Shown in pieces: positions 8,655 to 16,900 of a DNA stretch of 64,000 nucleotides; the stretch's first letter is position 1, and each line of letters opens with the position of its first letter. Source of the DNA: Bog-473 sp963726005 (GTDB taxonomy: Bacteria > Actinomycetota > Acidimicrobiia > Acidimicrobiales > RAAP-2); NCBI GenBank assembly GCA_963726005.1, contig CAVSAT010000003.1:1-64000 (forward strand), read 5' to 3'. The translations under genes were made by a program, and so were the position numbers. Under the pieces are notes generated by a model. It worked only from the letters and a program-made list of their open reading frames with translations, ran no database searches and was not told the origin of the DNA.

Positions 8655-8725
8655 TCGGGCGCGCCTCAAACCGAGGATTGCCGACGAGAATCTTGCCTCG
8701 AGGATGCGCACAAATTGAGATGAGG

Positions 8726-8785
8726 GTGGTGCCCCAATGGTGCCTGCTTCGCATGGTGGCACCCCGTCCCGGCGAACTGGGGCAC
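8726..8785 (+). repeat. Dispersed intergenic palindromic repeat, copy 8 (longest form)
   Basis: This copy shows the whole architecture. An outer inverted repeat GTGCCCCA...TGGGGCAC flanks an inner pair GGTGCC...GGCACC, with a centre TGCTTCGCATGGT and an asymmetric arm CCGTCCCGGCGAAC. It lies in the convergent gap between the membrane glycosyltransferase and the DinB gene. Confidence 0.75.
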
Positions 8786-8823
8786 TATCACCGCTAGGTG
8801 AGCGAGATCGTAGAGCTGAGTGA

Positions 8824-9321
8824 CTAATCACCCACCTGGCCGTCGATGTTTTCGCGCATCAGATCAAGATGACCCGCGTGTCGGGCGGTTTCTTCCAGCA
8901 TGTGGACCATGATCCAACGGAGCGTTACCTTCCCCCGATAGAGCGTCTCCTTGGCACTCAGGGCGTCTAGTGAAGACGCATTCCTTACAACTCGCCTCGA
9001 CTCTTCCACCTCGGCTCGGTAGAAGTCGATTACAGACTCAACCGTGTCGTCGGGGCCGATGGCGAACTCGGCCGTGTTATCACCATCCACGTCGATTGCT
9101 TCAACATCTTCACCGGCAAATGTCTCGCGAAACCAACCTCGCTCGACCCAGCCCAGGTGTTTAAGGACTCCAAGAGCGGACATGCCAGTTGGTGTCATTT
9201 CCCGCTTCGCATCATCAAGAGCGAGCCCATCGACTTTTCGCTCGACCACGGCTCTGTACCAGTCCAGGGAGCCTTCAAGGGTTTCGCGCTCATCTCGTCG
9301 CGCGCCCAGGGGGTCATCCAT
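8824..9321 (-). CDS. DinB/DUF664-family protein
   Basis: 165 aa, typical length for the family. The sequence reads ERETLEGSLDWYRAVVERKVDGL, MTPTGMSALGVLKHLGWVERGWFRETFAGED (first ligand His in LKHLGWVE), then TLRWIMVHMLEETARHAGHLDLMRE with the C-terminal His ligands and the family HAGHLDLLRE-like signature. This is the DUF664 branch of DinB, a metal-binding four-helix protein probably acting as a thiol-dependent transferase or detoxification enzyme. It is divergent from the methyltransferase at 9453, with one repeat copy in the gap. The start is well supported by the family length. Confidence 0.88.
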   Translation of the reverse strand: MDDPLGARRDERETLEGSLDWYRAVVERKVDGLALDDAKREMTPTGMSALGVLKHLGWVERGWFRETFAGEDVEAIDVDGDNTAEFAIGPDDTVESVIDFYRAEVEESRRVVRNASSLDALSAKETLYRGKVTLRWIMVHMLEETARHAGHLDLMRENIDGQVGD

Positions 9322-9371
9322 CGGCGGAGCTTACGTTCGGACAACCCGCCCTGTCCGACTCGCTACAGTTC

Positions 9372-9396
9372 GCCCACACCCGGCGTATTGGGGCAC
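9372..9396 (+). repeat. Dispersed intergenic palindromic repeat, copy 9
   Basis: CCCACACCCGGCG followed by TATTGGGGCACTT. It lies in the divergent gap 9322-9452. Confidence 0.6.
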
Positions 9397-9452
9397 TTAC
9401 CGGTGTTGCGGCTCGTGGCGCTCTGCGCCGACCGGTATGCCAAAATACCCCC

Positions 9453-10403
9453 ATGCCAGGGGAAACGGAGATAGCGAAGAAGCTCGTCTGGCACGACAAG
9501 CACCATCTTCAGGTCGGCGACACGAACTTTTTTCTGACCCTCGACTGGGAGACAGCAGAAACGATCGAGTCAACGCCCGAAGAGTTCCTGCTCGTCAAGA
9601 ACCAAATGCTGACGCAGACCACCGTTGAGCAGCTGCCCGAGCGCATCGACAACATGATCGAGATAGGCATCTTCAAGGGCGGGAGCATCGCGCTGTACGA
9701 GGAGCTGTACTCGCCCAAGCGACTGGTCGGCGTGGACATCAAGCCCGACCGGGTCGCAGCGCTCGACGAGTACCTGGAACGACGTTCAGCGACGGACCGG
9801 GTTCGGCTGTACTACGGGGTGGACCAGCAAGACCGAGACGCGCTTGACCTGATCGTCCGAGAGAACTTTGCCGATGAGCCCCTCGACCTCGTGGTGGACG
9901 ACGGATCCCACCGCTATGGGCCGACCAAGGCGACGCTCAACCGGTTCTTGACATTGCTCCGCCCCACAGGCATCTACCTCATCGAGGACTGGTCATGGGC
10001 GCATTGGGTCCGCGACCGGCCAGACTCGGACCAATACGACGATGAGTGGAACCCTCTGTCCAAGCTGGTCTCCGAGGCGGTGATGCTTGCGGCCAGCCAC
10101 CCGAGACTGCTTCGCTTCGTCGTTATCGACAGGTCGCGCGCGTTCCTGATCCGGGGTAACGACGCGGTCGAGCCCGACGAGAACTTCGACATCAGTGAGG
10201 CATACCGGACCAGCATCTGGAACTTTGAGTTCGCGCAGATCGAATCTGACCCTCAGAGCGCCCAGGACGGCGAGCCGACGACGAACGGCAGCTCCGGCAA
10301 GATCGCGCCTGTCGACGTGTGGAGGAGCTGGGTTCCGCTCTCAATCCGGAGGAAGGTTCCCTCCAAACTCGGCGCGTGGGCACACGAGCACCTCCATCAC
10401 TAA
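9453..10403 (+). CDS. CmcI-like class I methyltransferase
   Basis: 316 aa. ATG at 9453 is chosen because the homologous region begins there; the longer frame overlaps the divergent DinB gene and a repeat copy. Motifs: IEIGIFKGGSIALYEELYSP (the glycine-rich SAM loop typical of cephalosporin hydroxylase/CmcI-like and rhamnosyl O-methyltransferase families), VGVDIKPDRV, DEPLDLVVDDGSHRYGPTKA and GIYLIEDWSWAHW. The C-terminal tail of about 80 residues is polar. A clear paralogue lies at 58299-59171. Such enzymes methylate sugars or secondary metabolites, so a role in glycan or glycolipid methylation fits the neighbourhood. A strong terminator follows. Confidence 0.85.
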   Translation: MPGETEIAKKLVWHDKHHLQVGDTNFFLTLDWETAETIESTPEEFLLVKNQMLTQTTVEQLPERIDNMIEIGIFKGGSIALYEELYSPKRLVGVDIKPDRVAALDEYLERRSATDRVRLYYGVDQQDRDALDLIVRENFADEPLDLVVDDGSHRYGPTKATLNRFLTLLRPTGIYLIEDWSWAHWVRDRPDSDQYDDEWNPLSKLVSEAVMLAASHPRLLRFVVIDRSRAFLIRGNDAVEPDENFDISEAYRTSIWNFEFAQIESDPQSAQDGEPTTNGSSGKIAPVDVWRSWVPLSIRRKVPSKLGAWAHEHLHH

Positions 10404-10512
10404 GACCTGGCCGCGCACCCAACACAATCTGCCCCTGCCACCGTTGTGCCGATAGGGGGCAGTGCTTCTCAGTTAGTAGGGCGCCTTCAGAAGCCCTCTG
10501 ACGCGTGACGCA

Positions 10513-10540
10513 GAAGACCGGCCCTTGCGGGCCGGTCTTC
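10513..10540. terminator. Strong bidirectional intrinsic terminator
   Basis: A perfect 12-bp inverted repeat GAAGACCGGCCC / GGGCCGGTCTTC encloses the loop TTGC. It lies between the convergent methyltransferase (stop at 10403) and the secreted-protein gene (stop at 10602), so it can end transcription from both sides. Confidence 0.85.
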
Positions 10541-10601
10541 CTTCCCGGACCAGTGGCCGGAGTACTGGACGACGTTGCCGAATCGATCAGCTGTTTGCCG
10601 A

Positions 10602-10964
10602 TCAGCTGTTGCCTGCGGACCCGTTGTCTTGACACCTGGCCTGGAGCTTCGTCAGACGGGCGTTCAGCTTCGACTCGCGATTCTGCACCCTCGAGAGCGC
10701 GTTACCGATCGCAGTCGCAACCTTGGTGAAGCCGTCTGTCTTCGCCTGGGACTGGAGCGCCTGTACCTTGGGCACGAACCCGGTTACGTCGGACTGCCAC
10801 TGTGTGACCAGAGACTGAACTTGAGGCAGCTTGGCGCAGAGGGTGGCCAACTGCGTCCCCCCGCTGTTCCCGGAGGGGGAAGGAGTCGCCGCCCCTGCCA
10901 GACCTACTGTGCCGAGTGTCAATGATCCCACCACCGCGGTGCCGGCGATGATCTTTCGCAACAT
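10602..10964 (-). CDS. Small secreted protein with helical domain
   Basis: 120 aa. The signal peptide is clear: MLRKIIAGTAVVGSLTLGTVGLAGA, with cleavage likely after AGA. The mature part has a Ser/Gly-rich linker, then a helical segment with two Cys (LATLCAKLPQ and LQARCQDN) that could form one disulphide. Between them is a heptad-like stretch (VQSLVTQWQSDVTGFVPKVQ, SKLNARLTKL). AAAGGAGGCGAC lies directly upstream of ATG and makes the start secure. Function unknown. Similar short exported helical proteins are common in Actinomycetota. Confidence 0.82.
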   Translation of the reverse strand: MLRKIIAGTAVVGSLTLGTVGLAGAATPSPSGNSGGTQLATLCAKLPQVQSLVTQWQSDVTGFVPKVQALQSQAKTDGFTKVATAIGNALSRVQNRESKLNARLTKLQARCQDNGSAGNS

Positions 10965-11069
10965 GTCGCCTCCTTTGGATGAGGTATCCGTGCAATACCT
11001 GCACGACCGCGAGTTCTGGCGGTACTGCCGACTCTGGCCGACCGTTGTTATGAGAATGTAAGGGCGCTG

Positions 11070-11303
11070 TTAGGGGCGGGGTTGCGGGCGCCGGCCGAAC
11101 TCCCGCAGCCCCGTCAGCCCTTCGATGTGGTCCGCACAGCTCCACACCCGCCACCAGCGATCCCCCTTCGGGCTGAACCAGCGGCCCGTCCAGCTCGGCA
11201 GCTCTGCGCAATGGTCGGCCTGCATCGTGCCGTCGTACACCATGGCCCAGCACCTCATCGGCTCGACGATGAAGCCGGGGTGTCGGTCGCCGGGCTGGGG
11301 CAT
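11070..11303 (-). CDS. Small Cys/Trp-rich hypothetical protein
   Basis: 77 aa: MPQPGDRHPGFIVEPMRCWA, then MVYDGTMQADHCAELPSWTG, RWFSPKGDRWWRVWSCADHI and a short tail. Three Cys and two nearby His (CW, HC, CADH) suggest a small zinc-binding or disulphide fold. The tryptophan-rich composition and consistent codon use argue for a real gene, although the Shine-Dalgarno is weak. It lies upstream of the secreted-protein gene on the same strand, about 105 nt away. Function not recognised. Confidence 0.5.
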   Translation of the reverse strand: MPQPGDRHPGFIVEPMRCWAMVYDGTMQADHCAELPSWTGRWFSPKGDRWWRVWSCADHIEGLTGLREFGRRPQPRP

Positions 11304-12236
11304 CGGGGCTCATCCCGCGACTGTAGACGGGGCGTTCAAAGGTCACGCATGGGGCGGGCGCCCCAACCCCGGATCCCTAAACCACGGAGTCGGGGCGCAC
11401 CCTCACCCCCAAAGCGGGCAATCCCCGACCACTGTTGGCGGTAGCGATCGGTTGCCCGGCGCGATTGTGGTCCTGGCTGGCCGTGGATTGCAACTACCAA
11501 AGAAGCGCGCGACCCAACCCGGGGGAATCAAGGTTGAGTCGCCCTCACCCCCTAGGACGGGACGTCAGTGTCTCACGGGGAGACTCGCAGTCGCGTAGAG
11601 CCGAAAGCGCTGAACCGGCACAACAATCACACACAGCGAACGTCGGCTTGACGCGTGCGAGATTGAGCGACGGCGGCGAGAAGAGAGCTTCGGATCGCAT
11701 CTAACCGCCGCCCCTCGGGTGTCGAGGATGACAGGGCGGTGGCCGCCGTCGTAGGGCCGACCGGACCGAACAGGCACAACGATCACGCAACGTCCGCCCG
11801 AGGCCGCAGACGGCCGAGAAGACGAAACGACCCCGGCCCGATTACCCGGGCCGAGGTCGTCTCGCTGTGGGCACTTGGGGCGGACTTCGGGGGAAGACCC
11901 GCCCCATGGGGTCAAGGCGGATTGACACCCGCGTGCCGACCATAAGTCTGGCAGGCGAGAAACCGCCCCGCCACCGCTACGCGGAGCGGCCAGCTTCTCA
12001 AGCCGCTCCAAGGGCCTCTGCGATGCGAACGCCAAACGGCGTCGGAAGCCAACCGCCAAACCAACCCGCTCAGCTGCCCCGACACGAGATTCCCCGAACG
12101 CTCCTGACCCTTGACCTGGGACTTCTTTGGCGGGCGAGATCCCACCCAAGTTTCTCGGGACGTGTTGTCATCGATTGTCAACGAGATTGCCTAAAGATCT
12201 TCGGCGCACGATCATCTCGATCACTACGCTCCACCC
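11304..12236. other. Non-coding stretch with hairpin and imperfect direct repeats
   Basis: No convincing gene in 930 nt. It holds a strong hairpin at 11827-11860 and two imperfect direct copies of GAACNGGCACAACRATCAC (near 11610 and 11765, about 155 nt apart). The 194-aa minus frame across it has the composition of translated repeat and is not called. Confidence 0.5.
11827..11860. terminator. GC-rich hairpin, terminator-like
   Basis: ACGACCCCGGCCCG and CGGGCCGAGGTCGT pair over 14 positions with a single C-A mismatch around a 6-nt loop. No T-run follows, so the role as a terminator is uncertain. Confidence 0.5.
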
Positions 12237-13490
12237 TTGATGACGCGACCGGCAATCGGGCAGGCGCTCGATCCGAAGCGAAACAGCTTGAACTTCCTGC
12301 GCCTCGTCCTGGCCTTCTCCGTGGTGTACGCACATGCCTGCGATATCGCCTGGTTCGGGTTGCACAACGTCTCCGTCAATGACACCAGCCTTGGCGCGAT
12401 CGCTGTCTACGGCTTCTTCGGCATTAGCGGTTACCTAATAGCCGGAAGCCTGTCGAGAAACAGCGTGCCGCGGTATCTCTGGCAGCGGTTTCTCCGAATC
12501 TTTCCCGCGTTCTGGATCTGTCTGATCGTGACGTCTTTTGTACTCGGCACAGTCGCATGGCTCCACCAAAACCCAGCACACTGCGACCTCTCCTGCTACC
12601 TAGGGCTTCACCCCGGGCCATTTTCCTATGTGTACAGCAACGCCCTCTTGAAGATCAATCAGTCCGGCGTGGTGTCGAACAACTTCATTTACTTCATTGG
12701 CAACGCTTCTCTCTGGACGCTGTTTTACGAGTTTCTCTGCTATCTCTTTCTTGCGGGGCTCGCCCTCATCGGGATCTTCCGATACCGCGGGTTGGTCTTG
12801 ACGACCACATTGGGCCTATTGGCGATTCTCTCCATCTTGACTTTTACTCCGAGTCTGAACCGGATGTTCTCGGTATTCCATCACTTCATCACGATGGAAT
12901 TCCTCATCCTCTCTGTGGTGTTTATGGTGGGCAGCCTCATCTGGCTCTATCGTGACGTCGTTCCAGATTCGGCCTTCCTTGCCGTACTCTTGGCGATAGC
13001 CTTCGTCGCGTCGCTGCATCTCCCGAGGGAAGGCAACCTACCGACATTGGGCTTTACCGCTTCGAGCCTGGGTGCGTTCCTGATCGCGTACCCTTTGCTC
13101 TGGCTAGGCGCGCACCTTCCATTACATCGCATAGGTTCCAAGAACGATTACAGCTACGGGGTCTACATCTACGCCTTTCCCCTTACCCAACTCATGGTGA
13201 TATTCGGCGCGGATCGGCTTGGCTTCGTTCTCTTCATGGTGGTGAACGCAGCCCTGGCTCTCGTCTTTGCGATCGCCAGTTGGTGGCTCATCGAGAAGCG
13301 CGCCCTTCGACTTAAGAGAGTCTCCTTCCCGGGGCTGCCTCCTCAGGTGAGGCGCCTCTTTGCCGCCGTGCCCGATTTCCACGCTTCGGTTTTGCGACCA
13401 CCGACGTCACCTCCTGTTCCGAATCACCAGCGCTTAACTTCCGAAGACCCGGATAGCCACCCTGTCGAACGGGACTTTGGACAGCGCTAA
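12237..13490 (+). CDS. Acyltransferase-3 family membrane O-acyltransferase
   Basis: 417 aa with about ten membrane helices. The N-terminus has the family hallmark: KRNSLNFLRLVLAFSVVYAH with the catalytic His at about residue 33 (VVYAHACDI), followed by AVYGFFGISGYLIAGS and the loop arginine motif RYLWQRFLRIFPAFW. The last helix ends near residue 355 (FAIASWWLIEKRALRLKR) and a polar tail follows. OafA/YrhL-type proteins acetylate surface polysaccharides. Many carry a fused SGNH domain after the last helix; this one does not, and a free-standing secreted SGNH protein is found 3.4 kb downstream. TTG at 12237 or ATG at 12240 are the possible starts. Confidence 0.87.
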   Translation: MMTRPAIGQALDPKRNSLNFLRLVLAFSVVYAHACDIAWFGLHNVSVNDTSLGAIAVYGFFGISGYLIAGSLSRNSVPRYLWQRFLRIFPAFWICLIVTSFVLGTVAWLHQNPAHCDLSCYLGLHPGPFSYVYSNALLKINQSGVVSNNFIYFIGNASLWTLFYEFLCYLFLAGLALIGIFRYRGLVLTTTLGLLAILSILTFTPSLNRMFSVFHHFITMEFLILSVVFMVGSLIWLYRDVVPDSAFLAVLLAIAFVASLHLPREGNLPTLGFTASSLGAFLIAYPLLWLGAHLPLHRIGSKNDYSYGVYIYAFPLTQLMVIFGADRLGFVLFMVVNAALALVFAIASWWLIEKRALRLKRVSFPGLPPQVRRLFAAVPDFHASVLRPPTSPPVPNHQRLTSEDPDSHPVERDFGQR

Positions 13491-13517
13491 GCATCCGATA
13501 CAAAGGGGTCAAGAAGT

Positions 13518-13542
13518 CCCGGGTTTCAAATCCCGGCGGCCA
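13518..13542 (+). other. tRNA T-arm-like fragment
   Basis: GTCCCGGGTTTCAAATCCC followed by GGCGGCC resembles the T-arm and acceptor 3' strand of a tRNA, with one extra T in the loop. No D-arm or anticodon arm is found in the 90 nt upstream, so this is at most a 3' remnant such as an old attachment site. Confidence 0.3.
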
Positions 13543-13787
13543 ACCTCAATGGGATGTTCCGTGCGGAGGACATCTCTTTCGGAGCATCCGGTTATTTCTC
13601 AGTCGTCGGGAGCTTCGTCTCCTACTCCCGTCATCCGCTGGGGGCCACTCCCTGCGGCAAAGAAATCCTCTGCGGCTTTCGGTCCAGCTTTCGGAGGTGT
13701 GGCAGACGAGCACCTGTCGCTGCCGGGTCGAGGCGACGCCGCGGTCCCACGGGGCTTTACGGCGGGGAGCTGGTACCTTCCCAACTC

Positions 13788-14179
13788 GTGCGGGCTTCGA
13801 GGGTGGTCGTGGTCATCGTGGCGGTGTGTGCGTGCGCGGGCTGCTCGACGGTTACCCAAAGCCCGACAAGCACGCCGACCAGTTCGAACTCCGGCCCGGC
13901 GGTAATTACGAGAGTCGTCTCTGTGAGTTCGACGAGCCAACTCTCGGACATGGTGAGGTGGAACGTGACGAACAAAACACGTCAACCCCAGCTCGTCACC
14001 TGCGAAGTTCTTGTGCTGAATGGCTCGACGCAACTCGGCGAACTCGGCCGTGTTCAGTTGGCTGTGGCCGCGGGTGCCACCGCCGAGCAGTTCAGCGAGG
14101 TACCACCTTGGCAGGCAGCAACGCCGCCGAGACGGCCCAGATCGTCTGCCAGAAGGGGCTTACGCCGCCAACCAGCTAA
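13788..14179 (+). pseudogene. Small lipoprotein (FxLYD-like fold), frameshifted near 3' end
   Basis: From about GTG 13788 the protein starts VRASRVVVVIVAVCACAGCS, a lipoprotein signal with lipobox CAGC, then a Ser/Thr-rich linker. A small beta domain follows: VRWNVTNKTRQPQLVTCEV, LNGSTQLGELGRV and AVAAGATAEQFSEV. At about 14100 this frame becomes Pro/Arg-rich nonsense, while another frame continues with TTLAGSNAAETAQIVCQKGL and stops at 14179. The two Cys (TCEV and IVCQ) then pair as expected. One base is missing. Repaired length is about 130 aa. Extracellular, membrane-anchored, function unknown. Confidence 0.6.
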
Positions 14180-14332
14180 TGCCGCCTGTCAACCCCGACT
14201 GTCAACGCACTTCGGCCACCCTGGTTCATGACGGGCGCTATCAGCGCTCACGGGCAGGGGCGAACCCGCCAAGAGACTTGGGAGGCACAAGCGGGCTCCG
14301 GCTGATCGCACGACCGGAGACTGGCCCTCGGG

Positions 14333-14953
14333 TCAGACACCGAGCGACGCGGCGCGCAGCTGAGCGACGAGCGCTGTATCGCCCGTGATCTCGACCCTCG
14401 CTGCCCCCTGGCGACCGGCGCCGAACATCGTGAGCTCGCCCGGGTCGCCGGCCAGGGTTAGGCGCGGCCCGGTGCCGCGGTCTTTGTCGGCCCGCCCCGG
14501 CGAGGTGATCACGATCGTGGCGGGGACCTTCTTGGCCATCCCGCCAGGCCCGATGCGCGCCCAGAGAGCATCAGCCAATGCCGGGGATAGTGGGCGGGGT
14601 TCCCAGCCAGCTTGCGCACGCCGGACATCCTCTACGTGGATGAAGAACTCGACAGTATTCATCGGCCCATCGAAGGGACGAAGGGGTAGCGGTGGCCCGC
14701 GCCGCACGGTCTCGACCAGCTTCGAGTAGGGCGTGCGATCCCGCACCGCACGACGTACTTTGTCTGTGTAGTCGGCCAGCGCCGGCCAGACGAGTCCCGG
14801 CCCGCTGTCGGGTCGCCGTTCGCGGACGACAAGGTGCGCTGCCAGGTCGGCGGTGAGCCAACCCTCGCACAACGTGGGCGCCTCAGGGCCACGTTCGACG
14901 AAGAGGTCGCAGAGGGTCTTGCGTTCCTGCTGAGCGAGGATGGGTACTGCCAT
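14333..14953 (-). CDS. TIGR03085-family metal-binding protein (DinB/maleylpyruvate isomerase-like)
   Basis: 206 aa from ATG at 14953 (MAVPILAQQERKTLCDLFVE). The pattern is family-typical: ERGPEAPTLCEGWLTADLAA, HLVVRERRPDSGPG (first His and signature), PYSKLVETVRRGPP, then MNTVEFFIHVEDVRRAQAGW with the second His, and a C-terminal segment rich in beta strands (GDPGELTMFGAGRQGAARV). This actinobacterial family belongs to the mycothiol-dependent maleylpyruvate isomerase/DinB superfamily and probably binds zinc. The reaction is unknown. The longer upstream start at 15013 is not needed. Confidence 0.88.
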   Translation of the reverse strand: MAVPILAQQERKTLCDLFVERGPEAPTLCEGWLTADLAAHLVVRERRPDSGPGLVWPALADYTDKVRRAVRDRTPYSKLVETVRRGPPLPLRPFDGPMNTVEFFIHVEDVRRAQAGWEPRPLSPALADALWARIGPGGMAKKVPATIVITSPGRADKDRGTGPRLTLAGDPGELTMFGAGRQGAARVEITGDTALVAQLRAASLGV

Positions 14954-15052
14954 GGGCGCATTGTAAGTGGACAGCGGAGCTCTCGTGCGTGGCGCTTCGT
15001 TGTAGCGGATCATCGTCGCCGTGACACAAGGCCCACTGATCTCGTGCCTGCG

Positions 15053-16222
15053 TCACGCTTCCCAGCGATCGTCGTGCGGCGGAGATTGGGCGGGTTCGGC
15101 CGGTCGCGAAATGTCGTCCTCCCTGCTTCGTGGTCGGGTCAAGATGATCTGCACGGAAGCCACCAGCAACACCACGATGGTCACGATCCGCTCACTCTTG
15201 CCAACCTCTCGAAAGACCGCGTAAATCTGGATGCCGATAGCTAACGCTTGCGCAAAGAGCGCCAGGGCCACCGCTCGCATTCCGGTGACGTCCTCTCGCT
15301 TCGTTTGTGCATCCGGCGAGCGGGTCCAAGCAGCGAGCGCGAGGAGGAACGCTCCCAGTGTCCACACGAAGTCATAACGGTTTCCTGACACGACAGCACG
15401 GGCCTGGGCTTCCTGGACGGCAAATACTGCATCGGCGATGGAGGTACTGAGAACGGCCAACCCGACCAGGATCCACATGGTGTCGGGTCGCCAAGCGAGA
15501 AGTCCGTACACGCCGAGCACGGCTCCGATGAGGAGCACATCGAGAACTGGGTAACTGAATGCGACGAGCGCGGCGAGTACGCCGACGGTCTTGTGCTCTG
15601 ATGCGGGCTGGACCACCAAGGCGAACCCGGCGGCCAGAGCGACCAGGGTTACAGCTATCCCGTCCATCCAACGATGAAGTTCGAAGCGAGGGACGCGGAC
15701 ACGAATAAGGAAGAACATTCCGACCGCGATGAGCGGGTACCAGAACATCCAGAGGACGTCGGCAAACGTCGGATATGGCGCTTTGGGTTGTCCCCCATAC
15801 GCCACGCTCCAGGTTGCACTCCCGACGAACCACAGCAAGAGTGCAACCCCGAACGCCAGCCAGGCCCGTCTGGCAACTGGCTCGTAGGCGGCACGGCTGA
15901 GAACCAGGAGTGCACACACGGCGAGGATGGCATTGTGAACCCAGTTGTCGTAGAGCCAGAGTGGACCATCGACGCCGAAGAGGTCGTTGACCGCCTCGAG
16001 GATGATGAGCACCGCCAGCACCAACCACACGAAGCTGAGGGGGACTGGCACCGAAAGGAGTTCCCCCCCTTGGTTGATGCGGCGCTCGTCCTCTCGGTAC
16101 ACGACCATGTTCCCCATCTCGATCGGCCTCGTTCTGTGAGGTAGTCCCATCCGTTCCCAGCCCTCGTCGGTTGATCGAACCAGAGCGCTCGAAACACCAA
16201 CATCTTTGCGGAGCGAACGCAT
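15053..16222 (-). CDS. Orphan multi-spanning sensor-type membrane domain protein
   Basis: 389 aa with about nine membrane helices between residues 58 and 365 and short loops. The segments PLWLYDNWVHNAILAVCALL, SATWSVAYGG, APYPTFADVLWMFWYPLIAV and RVRVPRFELHRWMDG recall the N-terminal membrane module found on GGDEF/EAL signalling proteins of Actinomycetota. Here the protein ends with a short polar tail (PRSREDDISRPAEP) and has no GGDEF, kinase or HD domain. It may be a truncated sensor or a stand-alone receptor. The ATG at 16222 has no clear Shine-Dalgarno; an internal Met near residue 36 is an alternative. Confidence 0.7.
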   Translation of the reverse strand: MRSLRKDVGVSSALVRSTDEGWERMGLPHRTRPIEMGNMVVYREDERRINQGGELLSVPVPLSFVWLVLAVLIILEAVNDLFGVDGPLWLYDNWVHNAILAVCALLVLSRAAYEPVARRAWLAFGVALLLWFVGSATWSVAYGGQPKAPYPTFADVLWMFWYPLIAVGMFFLIRVRVPRFELHRWMDGIAVTLVALAAGFALVVQPASEHKTVGVLAALVAFSYPVLDVLLIGAVLGVYGLLAWRPDTMWILVGLAVLSTSIADAVFAVQEAQARAVVSGNRYDFVWTLGAFLLALAAWTRSPDAQTKREDVTGMRAVALALFAQALAIGIQIYAVFREVGKSERIVTIVVLLVASVQIILTRPRSREDDISRPAEPAQSPPHDDRWEA

Positions 16223-16900
16223 GATTCGTCAAGCCGACGGGGATCCGACCGCCTACTCAAATATCCGTGATGGTCTCAGCCCCCCCTAACGCACTGGGCC
16301 GGCCAACGGGGCCAGCCGGTGGGTCGTTTTGCATCAGTGACCCAACGCCTGGGCCGTCAATCTTCACCGTTGCGGCTCCAGCGAGCGGAGGATGTGGATT
16401 GCGGTGAGCGCGAACTCAAGGGAGACCCGGGACCTGGCGACTGTTCGCTGTTCAATGGCGTCGCACGAGGGCCTCGAGCAAGTCTCGTCGCCTGCCCCAT
16501 TTCGGCGGAGCTCTTTGGACTCCTGGAGGTTGTCGGGCCCGCGGGATGTGATCATTCCGGTTGGCCTCGCGTCTCCGCCCATGAGGTCATTTGGGCGGCT
16601 GTGGGCCACTGCCGACAGGAGGAAGCACGAATGTTGTCGTAACGTTGTGCCTGGTCAGTCCGGTCGGCTCTATTTCGTTGCGGTCCGCCCTGCCACCATC
16701 CGAACTGAGGGGCGGTGTTCTCTAGGAGCGTCACCGCCCCTCGCCATCGATTTCGAGCCACTTTGCGGTGTCACGGCGACGCTCGTTCGAGCGTCAGAAC
16801 GAGCGTGTCGGTGGGAGGGGGCTCTCGTGGCCACTTCGCCCGTTCTCGCCACCTGATAGTCATCCGTAAATCCAGGAACAAGTTGGAGGAACCAGAGATC
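16223..16900. other. Intergenic region without a supported gene
   Basis: 678 nt between divergent genes. Near 16283 a CCCCCCTAACGCACTGGG motif resembles the GTTA variant of the dispersed repeat in reverse. A GC-rich palindrome (GGCCGGCC...GGCCAGCC) follows at about 16299-16318. The short frames here have poor codon use. Confidence 0.4.

Noticed and set aside
300..9400. Calling the dispersed repeats integron attC sites
   Set aside because: Cassette-like spacing is suggestive, but most copies lack GTTRRRY, their orientation changes, and no integrase gene is in the window; kept as a hypothesis only.
11565..12149. 194-aa minus-strand ORF in the 11.3-12.2 kb gap
   Set aside because: Its internal similarity (CVIVVPV twice) comes from the imperfect DNA repeat; no start signal and Arg-rich composition.
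13518..13542. Complete tRNA gene
   Set aside because: Only a T-arm-like hairpin is present; no D-arm, anticodon arm or matching 5' acceptor strand within 90 nt.
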